Source: Chitinophaga sp. CF418
GTDB taxonomy: Bacteria > Bacteroidota > Bacteroidia > Chitinophagales > Chitinophagaceae
DNA length: 64,000 nt
Reading direction: 5' to 3'
NCBI RefSeq assembly: GCF_900142925.1
Contig: NZ_FRCN01000002.1
Span: 558,001 to 622,000 of the forward strand
How positions within the stretch are numbered: position 1 is the stretch's first letter; each line of letters starts with the position of its first letter. This document shows positions 52,381 to 61,525 of this stretch, one piece after another. A program made the position numbers and the translations under genes. The notes under the pieces were generated by a model. It was not told where the DNA came from and made no database searches. It saw nothing but the letters and a program-made list of their open reading frames with translations.

Positions 52381-53130
52381 ATGGCTATGAATCCTACTAC
52401 ATCGAAATGGCTTAATTTCTTTGTTTGTGTCGCAGCATCAGTAGTAATTATCGGAGCGTTGTTCAAACTGCAACACTGGCCAGGCGCGGATATCGCCCTG
52501 ATCGTTGGTTTGAGCACTGAAGCGCTTATCTTCTTCGTTTATGCATTCGTACCAGATAGTGGTGGTCACGAGGGTGCTGCTCATGTAGCAGTTGTATCCG
52601 GTGGTAGCCCTGCGCTGGCTGGTCTGGATAAAATGCTTGAAGAAGCTGACATCACTCCGGTTAGTTTACAGCGTCTGAGCGAGAACTTCCAGAAATTAGG
52701 TTCCACAGTAGATAAGATGCGGGATATCAGTGACGTAGTTGCCGCTACAGGTGATTACACACAAAAAACAAGAGAAGCTGCGAGCGCAATCGGTAACGTA
52801 GCTCATGCTTACACTACTGCTGCTTCAGCTGTATCTTCTTTCAACAGTGCTTCTGAATCTACAAGAAGCTTCCACGAGCAGATGCAGGGTATGACCAAAA
52901 ACCTGGCTTCCCTGAATGCTATCTACGAACTGGAACTGCAGGATACTAACAATCACCTGAAAGCTATGAACAACTTCTATAGCAATCTGCTGAATGTATC
53001 CCAGGCAATGACCAGCAGCGTAGACGATGCGCGCAAAACACAGGATCAGATCTCTAAACTGGCTCATAACCTGACTAGCCTGAACACCGTTTACGGTAAC
53101 ATGCTCAGCGCTATGCACAGTGCGAGATAA
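52381..53130 (+). CDS. gldL: GldL, type IX secretion motor membrane protein
   Basis: The 249-residue protein has two N-terminal transmembrane helices (WLNFFVCVAASVVIIGALFKLQHWPGADIALIVGLSTEALIFFVYAF) and a long cytoplasmic coiled-coil tail. The helices include the LFKLQHWPGAD segment typical of GldL and a membrane-embedded Glu in STEALIF. With GldM it forms the proton-driven inner-membrane motor of the type IX system. A 230-bp gap separates it from gldK. A weak -7-like TGCCTTTG lies in that gap. Confidence 0.95.
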   Translation: MAMNPTTSKWLNFFVCVAASVVIIGALFKLQHWPGADIALIVGLSTEALIFFVYAFVPDSGGHEGAAHVAVVSGGSPALAGLDKMLEEADITPVSLQRLSENFQKLGSTVDKMRDISDVVAATGDYTQKTREAASAIGNVAHAYTTAASAVSSFNSASESTRSFHEQMQGMTKNLASLNAIYELELQDTNNHLKAMNNFYSNLLNVSQAMTSSVDDARKTQDQISKLAHNLTSLNTVYGNMLSAMHSAR

Positions 53131-53191
53131 GGTAACGCTTATAGTTTATTTGAATTAACAACAGACAATCATTCAAACCTGAGAACAAACT

Positions 53192-54727
53192 ATGGCACTA
53201 CCTAAAGATCCCAGGCAAAAGATGATCAATATCATGTACCTGGTCTTGACGGCCATGCTGGCATTGAACGTCTCTGCTGAGATATTGAACGCATTTAATA
53301 TAGTAAACAATTCAATCAATACTTCGAATAAATCGATCACAGACAAGAACAACGATACCTATCTCGCTTTCGAGCAGAAAATGTCGGAAGATGCTGCAAA
53401 AGCAGGTCCCTTCAAACAGAAAGCAGAACAGGTAAAAGTTGCTTCCGCTGAGATGTATACTTTCCTGGATTCACTGAAAGAGAGAATCGTTAGAGAAAGT
53501 GGTGGACGTGATGAATTTGGTGAACTGAAAAGTAAAGATAACCTGGACGCTCCTACCCGTGTGATGGAGAATCAGAAACAGGGTCCTTTACTGGAACAGA
53601 AACTGAAAGATTTACGTGCAAGATTACTGACTTACGTAGAGGCAAAAGATAAAGACAAGTTCGACAAATCTCTGCCGCTGCACGTCGAAATTGGTAAAGC
53701 ACATGGCGGTGGACATGGTCCTGCAAAAGACTGGACTTCCTACCACTTCAACATGGTGCCAGCTATCGCAGCTGTTACCATCCTGAGTAAATTCCAGAAC
53801 GACATCAAGAACTCAGAAGCCCTGATCATTGATGACCTGTATGCTCAGATCGGTAAGAGAGATTTCCACTTCGATAAGATCAAGCCTTTCGTTTCCCTGA
53901 ACTCAAAGAACCTGATGGAAGGACAAACGTTAACAGCACAGGTAGCAGTAGGTGCTTACAGCAGCACTGTAAATCCTGAAATCGTTGTAAACGGTTCCGC
54001 AGTAACTGCGAGCGAAGGTCTGGGTCAATACACTATGGTGGTTTCCGGTATCGGTGAAAAAACCATCTCTGGTAGTGTTAAAATGACCGACCCAAGTGGC
54101 CAGGTAATTAACATGCCTTTCAGCGAAACTTATAGTGTAGGTGCTTCTACTACTTCCATCTCTGCCGACAAAATGAACGTACTGTACATTGGTCTGCAGA
54201 ACCCGATCTCCATCTCTGCCGGTGGTGTTCCTGCTGAAAAAGTATCTGCAGGTATCAATAACGGTAGCATGACGAAGACCGGTGCTGGTAAGTACTCTGT
54301 AGTGGTAACCAAACCAGGTACTGCGATGATCACTGTAAACGGTGATATCGATGGTAAGGTGAAAACACTGGGTTCTAAAGAATTCCGTATCAAATACATT
54401 CCTGACCCGGTGCTGAAAGTGGGTATGAGCAGAGGTCCTTTCATGAAGGCTTCCGAGTTCAAAGTACAGGGTGGTTTACGTGCTGACCTGGAAGACTTCC
54501 TTTTCGAAGGTGTTAGATACGAAGTTGTTAGCTATCGTATCGGTATCGACGCAAAAGGTAAGGACTATGCAGAAGCTGATGCAAACTCCGCTTACTTCCC
54601 AAGCAGCGTAATGCCGGTGATCCGTTCCATGAGAGCAGGTGATATCGTATACTTCGATAACATCCGCGTTAAAGGTCCGGATGGAAGGGTAAGAGATATG
54701 CCTAACGTCAATTTCAAGATTAACTAA
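53192..54727 (+). CDS. gldM: GldM, type IX secretion motor periplasmic shaft protein
   Basis: The 511-residue protein starts MALPKDPRQKMINIMYLVLTAMLALNVSAEILNAF, the signature single helix of GldM. Periplasmic domains follow: first a helical bundle, then Ig-like beta domains ending in DIVYFDNIRVKGPDGRVRDMPNVNFKI. The GldM dimer goes through the periplasm and passes motor rotation to GldK/GldN. It is 61 bp after gldL and 11 bp before gldN. Confidence 0.96.
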   Translation: MALPKDPRQKMINIMYLVLTAMLALNVSAEILNAFNIVNNSINTSNKSITDKNNDTYLAFEQKMSEDAAKAGPFKQKAEQVKVASAEMYTFLDSLKERIVRESGGRDEFGELKSKDNLDAPTRVMENQKQGPLLEQKLKDLRARLLTYVEAKDKDKFDKSLPLHVEIGKAHGGGHGPAKDWTSYHFNMVPAIAAVTILSKFQNDIKNSEALIIDDLYAQIGKRDFHFDKIKPFVSLNSKNLMEGQTLTAQVAVGAYSSTVNPEIVVNGSAVTASEGLGQYTMVVSGIGEKTISGSVKMTDPSGQVINMPFSETYSVGASTTSISADKMNVLYIGLQNPISISAGGVPAEKVSAGINNGSMTKTGAGKYSVVVTKPGTAMITVNGDIDGKVKTLGSKEFRIKYIPDPVLKVGMSRGPFMKASEFKVQGGLRADLEDFLFEGVRYEVVSYRIGIDAKGKDYAEADANSAYFPSSVMPVIRSMRAGDIVYFDNIRVKGPDGRVRDMPNVNFKIN

Positions 54728-54738
54728 TATTATTTTCT

Positions 54739-55788
54739 ATGCGAGCAGTCATCCTTAACAGAATTGGTTGGTGTTCCCTCCTGCTGGTATTAGTACTGGC
54801 ATCAGAGGCCAACGCACAACGCCGTCGCGGCGGAGGAACAACACGTCGTACCCCGGCTGTAGATAATGCAACTACACCAACTCAGGATGCTTCAGTTGTA
54901 AATCCCGCTACCGGTAACAGCGTTACTACACCACCGCCAGCTCCTACCGGAGCAGATGGGGCTTCCCTTCGCCCGGATGGCATTGGTATTCCAGTAGATA
55001 CCCCACGCAAATCCCTGCGTACGGATGGCATCTCTGAAAAGAACTTCATCAAGGACCGTGTGCCTATCGCTTACGACCATATCCGCTCAGATGACGAATT
55101 CTGGGAAAAGAAGGTATGGCAGGTGATCGACACCCGTGAAAAGATGAACCTTCCTTTCCAGTACAATGTTGAGGATGAATCAGGTACAAACCAGCTGTTC
55201 ATTAACATCCTGCTAAACGCGATTAAGAACAAGGAAGTTGAAGCGTTCAGCGCTATCGACGACAGGTTCACTACCGTATTGCCTTATGCTGACATTCAGA
55301 CTAAACTGAGCGGCGAAGAAAAAACAGTACGTAGTATCGACCCTGTAACCGGTGAAGAGAAAATGGTAACTACCCGTGATGAGTTTGACCCACGTACTGT
55401 AGTTCAGTACAAGATCAAGGAAATCTGGGTGTTCGATAAAGAAGCATCTGCACTGAAAGTACGTATCCTCGGTATCGCACCAATGGTATCACGTATGAAT
55501 GAAGATGGTTCCTTCCGTGCAGCTATCCCACTGTTCTGGGTATATTATCCTGATCTGCGTCCTGTATTGGCCAGATACGATGTATACAACCAGAATAACG
55601 ATGCGGCTACCATGAGTTGGGAAGACCTTTTCGAAATGCGTTTCTTCTCCAGCTTTGTGATCAAGGAAAACAACACTTACAACCGCGAGATCAAGGATTA
55701 CATTAAAGATGGTACCATGCGCCTCCTGGAAGGTCAGGCGGTTAAGGATAAAATCTTTAACAAAGAACAGGATATGTGGCAGTATTAA
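54739..55788 (+). CDS. gldN: GldN, type IX secretion periplasmic ring protein
   Basis: The 349-residue protein has a signal peptide (RIGWCSLLLVLVLASEANAQ) and an Arg/Gly- then Thr/Pro/Ala-rich linker of about 60 residues. The GldN domain follows: RVPIAYDHIRSDDEFWEKKVWQVIDTREKMNLPF, YKIKEIWVFDKEASALKVRILGIAPM and PLFWVYYPDLRPVLARYDVYN. It assembles with GldK into the periplasmic ring. It is the last gene of the operon, and a terminator follows. Confidence 0.95.
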   Translation: MRAVILNRIGWCSLLLVLVLASEANAQRRRGGGTTRRTPAVDNATTPTQDASVVNPATGNSVTTPPPAPTGADGASLRPDGIGIPVDTPRKSLRTDGISEKNFIKDRVPIAYDHIRSDDEFWEKKVWQVIDTREKMNLPFQYNVEDESGTNQLFINILLNAIKNKEVEAFSAIDDRFTTVLPYADIQTKLSGEEKTVRSIDPVTGEEKMVTTRDEFDPRTVVQYKIKEIWVFDKEASALKVRILGIAPMVSRMNEDGSFRAAIPLFWVYYPDLRPVLARYDVYNQNNDAATMSWEDLFEMRFFSSFVIKENNTYNREIKDYIKDGTMRLLEGQAVKDKIFNKEQDMWQY

Positions 55789-55812
55789 TCTGCTCGCTGT
55801 ATAAAGAAACTG

Positions 55813-55845
55813 AAAGGGAGTCTGTTTAACAGGCTCCCTTTTTGT
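55813..55845 (+). terminator. Rho-independent terminator of the gldKLMN operon
   Basis: AAAGGGAG (55813-55820) pairs with CTCCCTTT, with an inner CTG/CAG stem, followed by TTTGTTTTT. It lies 25 bp after gldN. Confidence 0.8.
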
Positions 55846-55862
55846 TTTTCCCTTTTCGCTGT

Positions 55863-55870
55863 TACTTTTG
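55863..55870 (+). promoter_or_regulatory. -7 promoter box of the DinB-family gene
   Basis: TACTTTTG matches TAnnTTTG exactly, and the alternative TTG start at 55868 lies inside it. Confidence 0.6.
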
Positions 55871-55891
55871 TGGGCAATCAATCACCTGTAT

Positions 55892-56470
55892 ATGTCCGCG
55901 AAATTTGAGACCCCTGTTCTACTGAAAGAACTTCACCTGCAGATTGATGATCTGCTGAAAACTGCCAACGAACAATTTGCATCTGCTCCCAAAGAAGTTC
56001 TCCTGCGGCAGCCGGCTCCGGAAAAATGGAGTGTGGCCCAATGCCTGGATCATTTGAATGCCTATTCCCGTTTTTATGTGCCTGCCATGGAAAGGGCGAT
56101 GCAGTCCGCCTTAACGGGCAGTCTTCCTCCTTCACCTGCTAATACTTTTAAAAGCGGCTGGCTGGGGAACTATTTCACAAAAATGATGGAGCCTAAAACA
56201 GATGGTCAGCCGGGTATGAAGATGCAGGCTCCGAAGGCCTATCGTCCCATGTCTGACCTGGATGCGGGTAAAGTGGTGTCTGAGTTCATGGAATGGCAGC
56301 AGAAGACAAAGGCGCTGCTCGACCAGGCACAATATGTTAACCTGCAAAAGCTGAAGATCCCTACTACCCTGGGTAACTGGCTGAAGTTTTCACTGGGAGA
56401 TACCTTCCGCTTTGTTATAGCGCACGAACGCCGCCATGTAGCCCAGGCGCTCAGGGCGAAGGCACAATAG
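55892..56470 (+). CDS. DinB/YfiT-like four-helix bundle protein
   Basis: The ATG at 55892 (MSAKFETPVLLKELHLQIDDLL) is chosen because the TTG at 55868 is in the promoter. The 192-residue protein has the DinB-2 features PAPEKWSVAQCLDHLNAYSRFYVPAMERA and the metal-binding pair HERRHVAQALRA near the C-terminus. The first His of the triad is in CLDHLN. Family members are metal-binding and some are thiol S-transferases. The exact reaction is unknown. Confidence 0.85.
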   Translation: MSAKFETPVLLKELHLQIDDLLKTANEQFASAPKEVLLRQPAPEKWSVAQCLDHLNAYSRFYVPAMERAMQSALTGSLPPSPANTFKSGWLGNYFTKMMEPKTDGQPGMKMQAPKAYRPMSDLDAGKVVSEFMEWQQKTKALLDQAQYVNLQKLKIPTTLGNWLKFSLGDTFRFVIAHERRHVAQALRAKAQ

Positions 56471-56502
56471 GCTGCTGATAATACAGACAGGAAATTATGT
56501 TG

Positions 56503-58338
56503 TTATGATGCCGGCGGAGTGTCTGTTTGTCCGGTAGCCGGATGGAAATGGGCATAAACCAGCCTTGCTTTGGCGGTGCCTATTTCTTTTACCAGATCGT
56601 CCTCCGTAAGGAGTTTTATTTTAGCAACGGAACGGAAGGTTTTCAGGAGCTGGGTGGCTGTATTCTCCCCTATGCCTTTGATGCCTTCCAGTTCGTTCTT
56701 AAAAGTGCCTTTACTACGCTTCTGGCGGTGGAAGGTGATACCAAAACGGTGTACCTCGTCACGCACCCGGCGGATGAGTTTCAGACTTTCACTATCGTAG
56801 GGCAGCTTGATACTGTCCTTGTCACCAGGGAAAAAGATCTCTTCTTCATTCTTAGCCAGGCCTACTACCGTCATGCTTCCAATGAGGTCCAGCTCGCGTA
56901 TACTTTCCATAGCCGATCCAAGCTGGCCCTTACCACCATCTATGATAACCAGCTGGGGTAAAGGCTGCTGTTCTGCCAGTAAACGGCTGTAACGGCGGTA
57001 TACCACCTCCTTCATGGAAGCGAAGTCGTTGATGCCCTGTACCGTCTTGATATTGAAATGGCGATAGTCTTTCTTAGAGGCTACTCCGTCTTTGAACACC
57101 ACGCAGGCAGATACCGGGTAGCTTCCCTGGAAGTTGGAGTTATCGAAACATTCAATATGCAAAGGAAGTTCCTGTAGCTCGAGGTCGGCCTGCAACTGAT
57201 ACAGCACCTTCTTTCTTTCCATATCACTTTTACCTTCCAGGTGCAGGATCTTTTTGCGGTAGAGTTCTTCCCTGAAATAGTCTACGTTCTTTTCAGAGAG
57301 CTCCAGCAGTTTCTTCTTATCCCCTCCTTTCGGCACTGACACGGTGATATGTTCTTCCGGATATTCTATTTCGATAGGTACGATGATCTCCCGGCTCAGG
57401 CTCTGGAAAGCGTCGCGCAGGTAGCTGACAGCATAGGTAAGCACCTCTGTATCGTCTTCTTCCAGTTTCTTTTCCAGGGTTACTGTTTTAGTATCTGCAA
57501 TAGTCCCGTTCAGTACACGGAGGTAATTCACATAAGCGTAGTTGCCTTCACTGATGATAGAGAATACATCCACATTGCCTATCCGGGTATTTACGATCGT
57601 TGATTTGGCCTGGTATGCCTGCAGGCTTTCTATTTTCTTCCGTACAATCTCTGCTTTCTCAAATTCCATGTTCATTGCATGCTCCTGCATCTGGGTACGG
57701 AACAGCTGTAAAACAGGGCTCAGATTTCCCTTAAGGATATTCTTTACCTGCTGCAGTCCCTCCCGATAGTCTTCTTCTGTCTGTAATCCTTCGCAGGGCC
57801 CTTTACAGTTGCCAAGATGATACTCAAGGCATACCTTGTATTTCCCTTTGTTGATATTTTGCGGCGAGAGATTCAGGTTGCAGGTACGCAGGGGAATGTT
57901 GTAACGGATCACTTCCAGTAGTTCGCGCACGCGGCCTACAGAGGTGAAAGGCCCCAGGTATTCTGAACCGTCTTTGATAACATTACGGGTCAGGAACACA
58001 CGGGGATATGATTCATGTTTTATAACGATGTAAGGATAGGTTTTATCATCCTTCAGGTTAATATTGAACTTGGGCTGGAACTGTTTGATCAGTGAATTTT
58101 CCAGCAGGAATGCATCCTGTTCAGAGCCGACGATGGTGAATTCAATGTGATGGATTGTTTCTACCAGCCGGCGTGTTTTATAGTTATCATGATACTTTAC
58201 AAAATATGAGCTAACCCTTTTGCGCAGGCTTTTGGCTTTTCCTACGTAAAGTAATTCACCGGCTTCGCTGTAATACTTATAAATGCCAGGTTGAAGGGGT
58301 ATGGTATGTGATATCTGTTGAAACTCCGCTGCTGTCAT
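56503..58338 (-). CDS. uvrC: UvrABC excision nuclease subunit C
   Basis: The 611-residue UvrC has all its parts. The N-terminal GIY-YIG nuclease (PLQPGIYKYYSEAGELLYVGKAKSLRKRVSSYF) makes the 3' cut. It is followed by a Cys-rich CLEYHLGNCKGPC segment, then the UVR motif (LFRTQMQEHAMNMEFEKAEIVRKKIESLQ). The RNase H-like 5' nuclease domain comes next (ECFDNSNFQGSYPVSACVVF; LVIIDGGKGQLGSA). Last is a helix-hairpin-helix end (LEGIKGIGENTATQLLKTF). It acts in nucleotide excision repair. The lipoprotein gene upstream ends 17 bp away on the same strand. Confidence 0.97.
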   Translation of the reverse strand: MTAAEFQQISHTIPLQPGIYKYYSEAGELLYVGKAKSLRKRVSSYFVKYHDNYKTRRLVETIHHIEFTIVGSEQDAFLLENSLIKQFQPKFNINLKDDKTYPYIVIKHESYPRVFLTRNVIKDGSEYLGPFTSVGRVRELLEVIRYNIPLRTCNLNLSPQNINKGKYKVCLEYHLGNCKGPCEGLQTEEDYREGLQQVKNILKGNLSPVLQLFRTQMQEHAMNMEFEKAEIVRKKIESLQAYQAKSTIVNTRIGNVDVFSIISEGNYAYVNYLRVLNGTIADTKTVTLEKKLEEDDTEVLTYAVSYLRDAFQSLSREIIVPIEIEYPEEHITVSVPKGGDKKKLLELSEKNVDYFREELYRKKILHLEGKSDMERKKVLYQLQADLELQELPLHIECFDNSNFQGSYPVSACVVFKDGVASKKDYRHFNIKTVQGINDFASMKEVVYRRYSRLLAEQQPLPQLVIIDGGKGQLGSAMESIRELDLIGSMTVVGLAKNEEEIFFPGDKDSIKLPYDSESLKLIRRVRDEVHRFGITFHRQKRSKGTFKNELEGIKGIGENTATQLLKTFRSVAKIKLLTEDDLVKEIGTAKARLVYAHFHPATGQTDTPPAS

Positions 58339-58355
58339 GTTCTAATGAAGATCTG

Positions 58356-58928
58356 TTAGGGGTGTCTGAGCAGAACTTTCACATCCAGTTCCCTGGCGGG
58401 CAGAAATGCGATCTTCTGCCAGGTCACAATACGGATATGTTTGTTATGCTGGTACACCAGGTTTTGCTGGTATTCGTATACCAGGTTCTGGACGTGCTTA
58501 TTCATCTGCACATTCGTAATATGTTGCTGGTTGTCAATATCCATGATCACTTCCTGAGGTACGGTGGCCATATTCCTGGCCTTGTACATGAGGGAATGTG
58601 TACCGGTGAACTGATCTGCCAGCAGAATGGTATCGTATGCACCCTGCAGGGACGGTTTATTCAGGTCCACTTCCAGGAAAGGCGCCAGCAGGTGTTGTAA
58701 CTGTGCTGAATCAGGGGCGGTAATGGTCAGACTGTCGCGCTGGCCGTTCATGACGATGGTTTTCTCTAAGGCTGGTTTATGTGTATTGATGCTATTCAGT
58801 TCTTCCTGAAAATAACCTTTGAGATCCCTGTACGTATGCTCTTTACTCTGACTGGCCCTGTCTCCGGTACGGCAGGAAACAGTTAAAGCAACAACAGCCA
58901 CCAATGTCCATGAAAAACGATGATCCAT
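58356..58928 (-). CDS. Hypothetical lipoprotein upstream of uvrC
   Basis: I do not recognise this 190-residue protein. It has a lipoprotein signal (MDHRFSWTLVAVVALTVSC) and a polar mature part with repeated VYEYQQNLVYQHNKHI near the end, suggestive of helix. It precedes uvrC by 17 bp, so they may be co-transcribed. The exact -7 box TAAATTTG (minus strand, 58933-58940) ends only five bases before the ATG, so the transcript could be leaderless. Confidence 0.7.
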   Translation of the reverse strand: MDHRFSWTLVAVVALTVSCRTGDRASQSKEHTYRDLKGYFQEELNSINTHKPALEKTIVMNGQRDSLTITAPDSAQLQHLLAPFLEVDLNKPSLQGAYDTILLADQFTGTHSLMYKARNMATVPQEVIMDIDNQQHITNVQMNKHVQNLVYEYQQNLVYQHNKHIRIVTWQKIAFLPARELDVKVLLRHP

Positions 58929-58932
58929 CCTG

Positions 58933-58940
58933 CAAATTTA
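58933..58940 (-). promoter_or_regulatory. -7 box touching the start of the uvrC-upstream lipoprotein gene
   Basis: The minus strand reads TAAATTTG, an exact TAnnTTTG match. The start of transcription would be at or within a few bases of ATG 58928. Confidence 0.5.
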
Positions 58941-59002
58941 GTGAAGAACGTTTAAAGCTACGAGTATATGATGTGGGGAAGGCAAATACTATAAAAAAGT
59001 TA

Positions 59003-59024
59003 ATGCGCCGTGAAAACGGCGCAT
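59003..59024. repeat. Small perfect hairpin between genes
   Basis: ATGCGCCGT, loop GAAA, ACGGCGCAT. The loop is a GNRA-type tetraloop in RNA. There is no T tract, so its role is unclear. Confidence 0.45.
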
Positions 59025-59115
59025 CTGATGCATGAGCAAATCTGTCGAGAGCACTAAAAAACGTAAAACGTATTATCTCCGTGAATAGTTACAGGACAGA
59101 AATAATATAAAATAA

Positions 59116-59146
59116 GAAAGCTGTCCACCACAGGCGGACAGCTTTC
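59116..59146 (-). terminator. Rho-independent terminator of gpmI
   Basis: GAAAGCTGTCC (59116-59126) pairs with GGACAGCTTTC (59136-59146). The minus strand continues TTATTTTATATT. It is 21 bp after the gpmI stop. Confidence 0.75.
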
Positions 59147-59166
59147 AAAAGCGGTTGTATGATACT

Positions 59167-60690
59167 TTAGATCAGTATGTTACCGGTCATTTCCTTCGGA
59201 ATAGGAAGGCCCATCAGCGTAAGGATGGTAGGCGCCACATCTCCCAGTTTACCCGGTTTTAGTGCTCCTTTAAAGTCATTGCCGATAATAAAGTAAGGCA
59301 CCAGGTTGGTAGTATGTGCAGTATTTGGAGTGCCGTCATTGTTGATCATAAAGTCGGCATTACCGTGGTCAGCAGTAAGGAACACAGTGTAATCATTTGC
59401 CAGGGCAGCAGTTACCACTTTGTTTACGCAGGTATCCACTGTTTCTACCGCTTTAATGGCGGCTTCCCAGATACCCGTGTGGCCCACCATGTCTGCATTC
59501 GCAAAGTTGAGGCAGATAAAGTCGGCAGATTTGCCTTCTATTTCCGTAACGATGGTGCTGGTCACCTCGTAAGCGCTCATTTCAGGTTGCAGGTCGTAGG
59601 TAGCTACTTTTGGGGAGGCTACGATAAGACGGCGTTCTCCGTTAAATTCTTTCTCACGTCCGCCGGAGAAGAAGAAGGATACGTGCGGATATTTCTCTGT
59701 TTCAGCGATACGGATCTGGGTACGGTTATTCGCTTCCAGTACTTCGCCGATTGTGTTCTCCAGGTTATCATTTTCGAATATAACATGAACGCCTTTGTAG
59801 GTCTTGTCATATTCGGTCATGGTAGTATAGTGCAGTGCAAGCGGTGCCATACCGAAGTCAGGGAAAGCCTGCTGGGTAAGTACCTGCGTGATCTCACGGC
59901 AACGGTCAGTACGGAAGTTGAAGCAAAGTACTGCATCGCCCGGCTGAACAGTGGTAATTGGTTTCTGCTGGGCATCGGTTACTACGATAGGCTTGATGAA
60001 TTCATCGGTAACGCCTTCAGCGTAGGAAGCTTTGATAGCGGTAATTGCATCCTGGGTGGGTGTGCCGGTACCGTGTACAAGTGCATCGTAGGCCAGCTTC
60101 ACGCGTTCCCAGCGTTTATCGCGGTCCATGGCGTAATAGCGGCCGGTAATGCTGGCCACCTGGCCGGTAGTTTGTTTCAGGTGGGCTACCAGGTCTTCCA
60201 TGTAACCCAGACCGCCTTTAGGATCGGTATCACGGCCATCAGTGAAGACGTGAATGAATACTTTGGTCAGTCCTTTATCTTTTGCTATCTGTGTCAGTGC
60301 TTTCAGATGATTGATGTGTGAGTGTACACCACCATCGCTGACAAGCCCGATAAGATGCAGGGCCTTGTCATTGTCTTTCGCATAATTGAACGTCTCCTGC
60401 AATACGCTGTTGCCAGCCAGTTCGCCAGTGCGGACGGCTACATTGATACGTTGCAGTTCCTGGTATACAATACGTCCTGCGCCGAGGTTCAGGTGGCCTA
60501 CTTCGGAGTTACCCATCTGGCCTTCCGGCAAGCCTACCTCTTCGCCACAGGTAACGAGAGTGCTGTGTGGGTATTTTGAATACAGACTGCTTACAAAAGG
60601 AGTCTTAGCATGTGCTATAGCGTCAGCGGCAGGAACCTGTCCTTGCCCCCATCCATCCATGATAACGAGAATGGCTCTTTTCTTTTCCAT
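59167..60690 (-). CDS. gpmI: 2,3-bisphosphoglycerate-independent phosphoglycerate mutase
   Basis: The 507-residue alkaline phosphatase-superfamily enzyme shows RAILVIMDGWGQG at the start and the phospho-Ser in GQMGNSEVGHLNLGAGRIVYQ. The substrate loop is VHIFTDGRDTD-like (VFIHVFTDGRDTDPKGG), and the metal ligands are in LTADHGNADFM and FANADMVGHTG. It interconverts 3- and 2-phosphoglycerate in glycolysis, using two Mn ions. It is single with its own promoter and terminator. Confidence 0.97.
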   Translation of the reverse strand: MEKKRAILVIMDGWGQGQVPAADAIAHAKTPFVSSLYSKYPHSTLVTCGEEVGLPEGQMGNSEVGHLNLGAGRIVYQELQRINVAVRTGELAGNSVLQETFNYAKDNDKALHLIGLVSDGGVHSHINHLKALTQIAKDKGLTKVFIHVFTDGRDTDPKGGLGYMEDLVAHLKQTTGQVASITGRYYAMDRDKRWERVKLAYDALVHGTGTPTQDAITAIKASYAEGVTDEFIKPIVVTDAQQKPITTVQPGDAVLCFNFRTDRCREITQVLTQQAFPDFGMAPLALHYTTMTEYDKTYKGVHVIFENDNLENTIGEVLEANNRTQIRIAETEKYPHVSFFFSGGREKEFNGERRLIVASPKVATYDLQPEMSAYEVTSTIVTEIEGKSADFICLNFANADMVGHTGIWEAAIKAVETVDTCVNKVVTAALANDYTVFLTADHGNADFMINNDGTPNTAHTTNLVPYFIIGNDFKGALKPGKLGDVAPTILTLMGLPIPKEMTGNILI

Positions 60691-60736
60691 ATTTCCGGTT
60701 GTAATTTTCTTGTTCTGTAAATGCTGTAAAGGAGGC

Positions 60737-60744
60737 CAAAGTTA
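60737..60744 (-). promoter_or_regulatory. -7 promoter box of gpmI
   Basis: The minus strand reads TAACTTTG, an exact TAnnTTTG match 47 bp before the start codon. Confidence 0.6.
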
Positions 60745-60982
60745 TGAAGCATCCGTGAATCGGTATCAAACTTATTGAAATGGCACCAAAAATCATATAG
60801 CAGTGAAAGAACTTTATTACAGTTAGGTTTTATTCTAAAAATATATATTAATATATTCGCATTAATTAATCACTGTACAATACAACGATAATTGTATTTT
60901 AAAAGCTCTCCTGCAAATTGGCATAGTTTTAGCCCATTTCACTATAATGATGAAAACTTTACTACTTAATAAAATACTGACG

Positions 60983-61402
60983 ATGAAAAAGTTAATGTAT
61001 GTGCTTGGAGTTGTGTTGTTTGGCGTCATTATCACTGCACTTACACTGTCAGCCGCTACCTTAAAATCTACTGCAGCAGGCCCTTTCGAAGATGTAGTGA
61101 GTGCAATTAAACAAGGCGATGCGAGCGCACTATCCCGTTACCTTGATAATACTGTAGAAATCAGCATGGCAGGTAAATCCAATTCTTACAGCAAAGCACA
61201 GGCAGAAATTATCCTGAAAGATTTCTTCTCAAAAAATCAGGTGAAATCATTTGAACTGATCCACCAGGTGGAAAGCGCAGGTGGTTCACGAGTGGGTATC
61301 GCGAACGTGGGCACCACCGGAGGTGCTTACCGTACATCTTTCTTCCTGCAGAAGAAGGGTGGCTCGATGGTGCTGAATGAATTACGCTTCGAGAACAAAT
61401 AA
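60983..61402 (+). CDS. DUF4783 family exported protein
   Basis: I use ATG 60983 (MKKLMYVLGVVLFGVIITALTLSAA), which gives a signal peptide. An ATG at 60947 adds 12 residues. The 139-residue protein has an NTF2-like DUF4783 pattern: FEDVVSAIKQGDASALSRYLDNTVEISMAGKSNSYSKAQAEIILKDFFSKNQVKSFELIHQ. It is found just before nadC in many Bacteroidota, as here. Function is unknown. Confidence 0.85.
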   Translation: MKKLMYVLGVVLFGVIITALTLSAATLKSTAAGPFEDVVSAIKQGDASALSRYLDNTVEISMAGKSNSYSKAQAEIILKDFFSKNQVKSFELIHQVESAGGSRVGIANVGTTGGAYRTSFFLQKKGGSMVLNELRFENK

Positions 61403-61430
61403 ATAAAGAATTGTTAAGATTGATAATCGA

Positions 61431-61456
61431 AAGTCCGGCCTGGCCCGGACTTTTTT
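61431..61456 (+). terminator. Rho-independent terminator of the DUF4783 gene
   Basis: AAGTCCGG (61431-61438) pairs with CCGGACTT (61445-61452), followed by TTTT. It separates the DUF4783 gene from nadC. Confidence 0.75.
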
Positions 61457-61525
61457 ATATTACAGAAAGTCTGTTCCGGCGTGCTTTCTGAAATTCACTT
61501 ACTTTCGTTCTCTCAAATCGATAGT

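Noticed and set aside
59314..60321. 335-codon frame antisense to gpmI
   Set aside because: It fully overlaps gpmI, which has intact active-site motifs, and has no recognisable domain.
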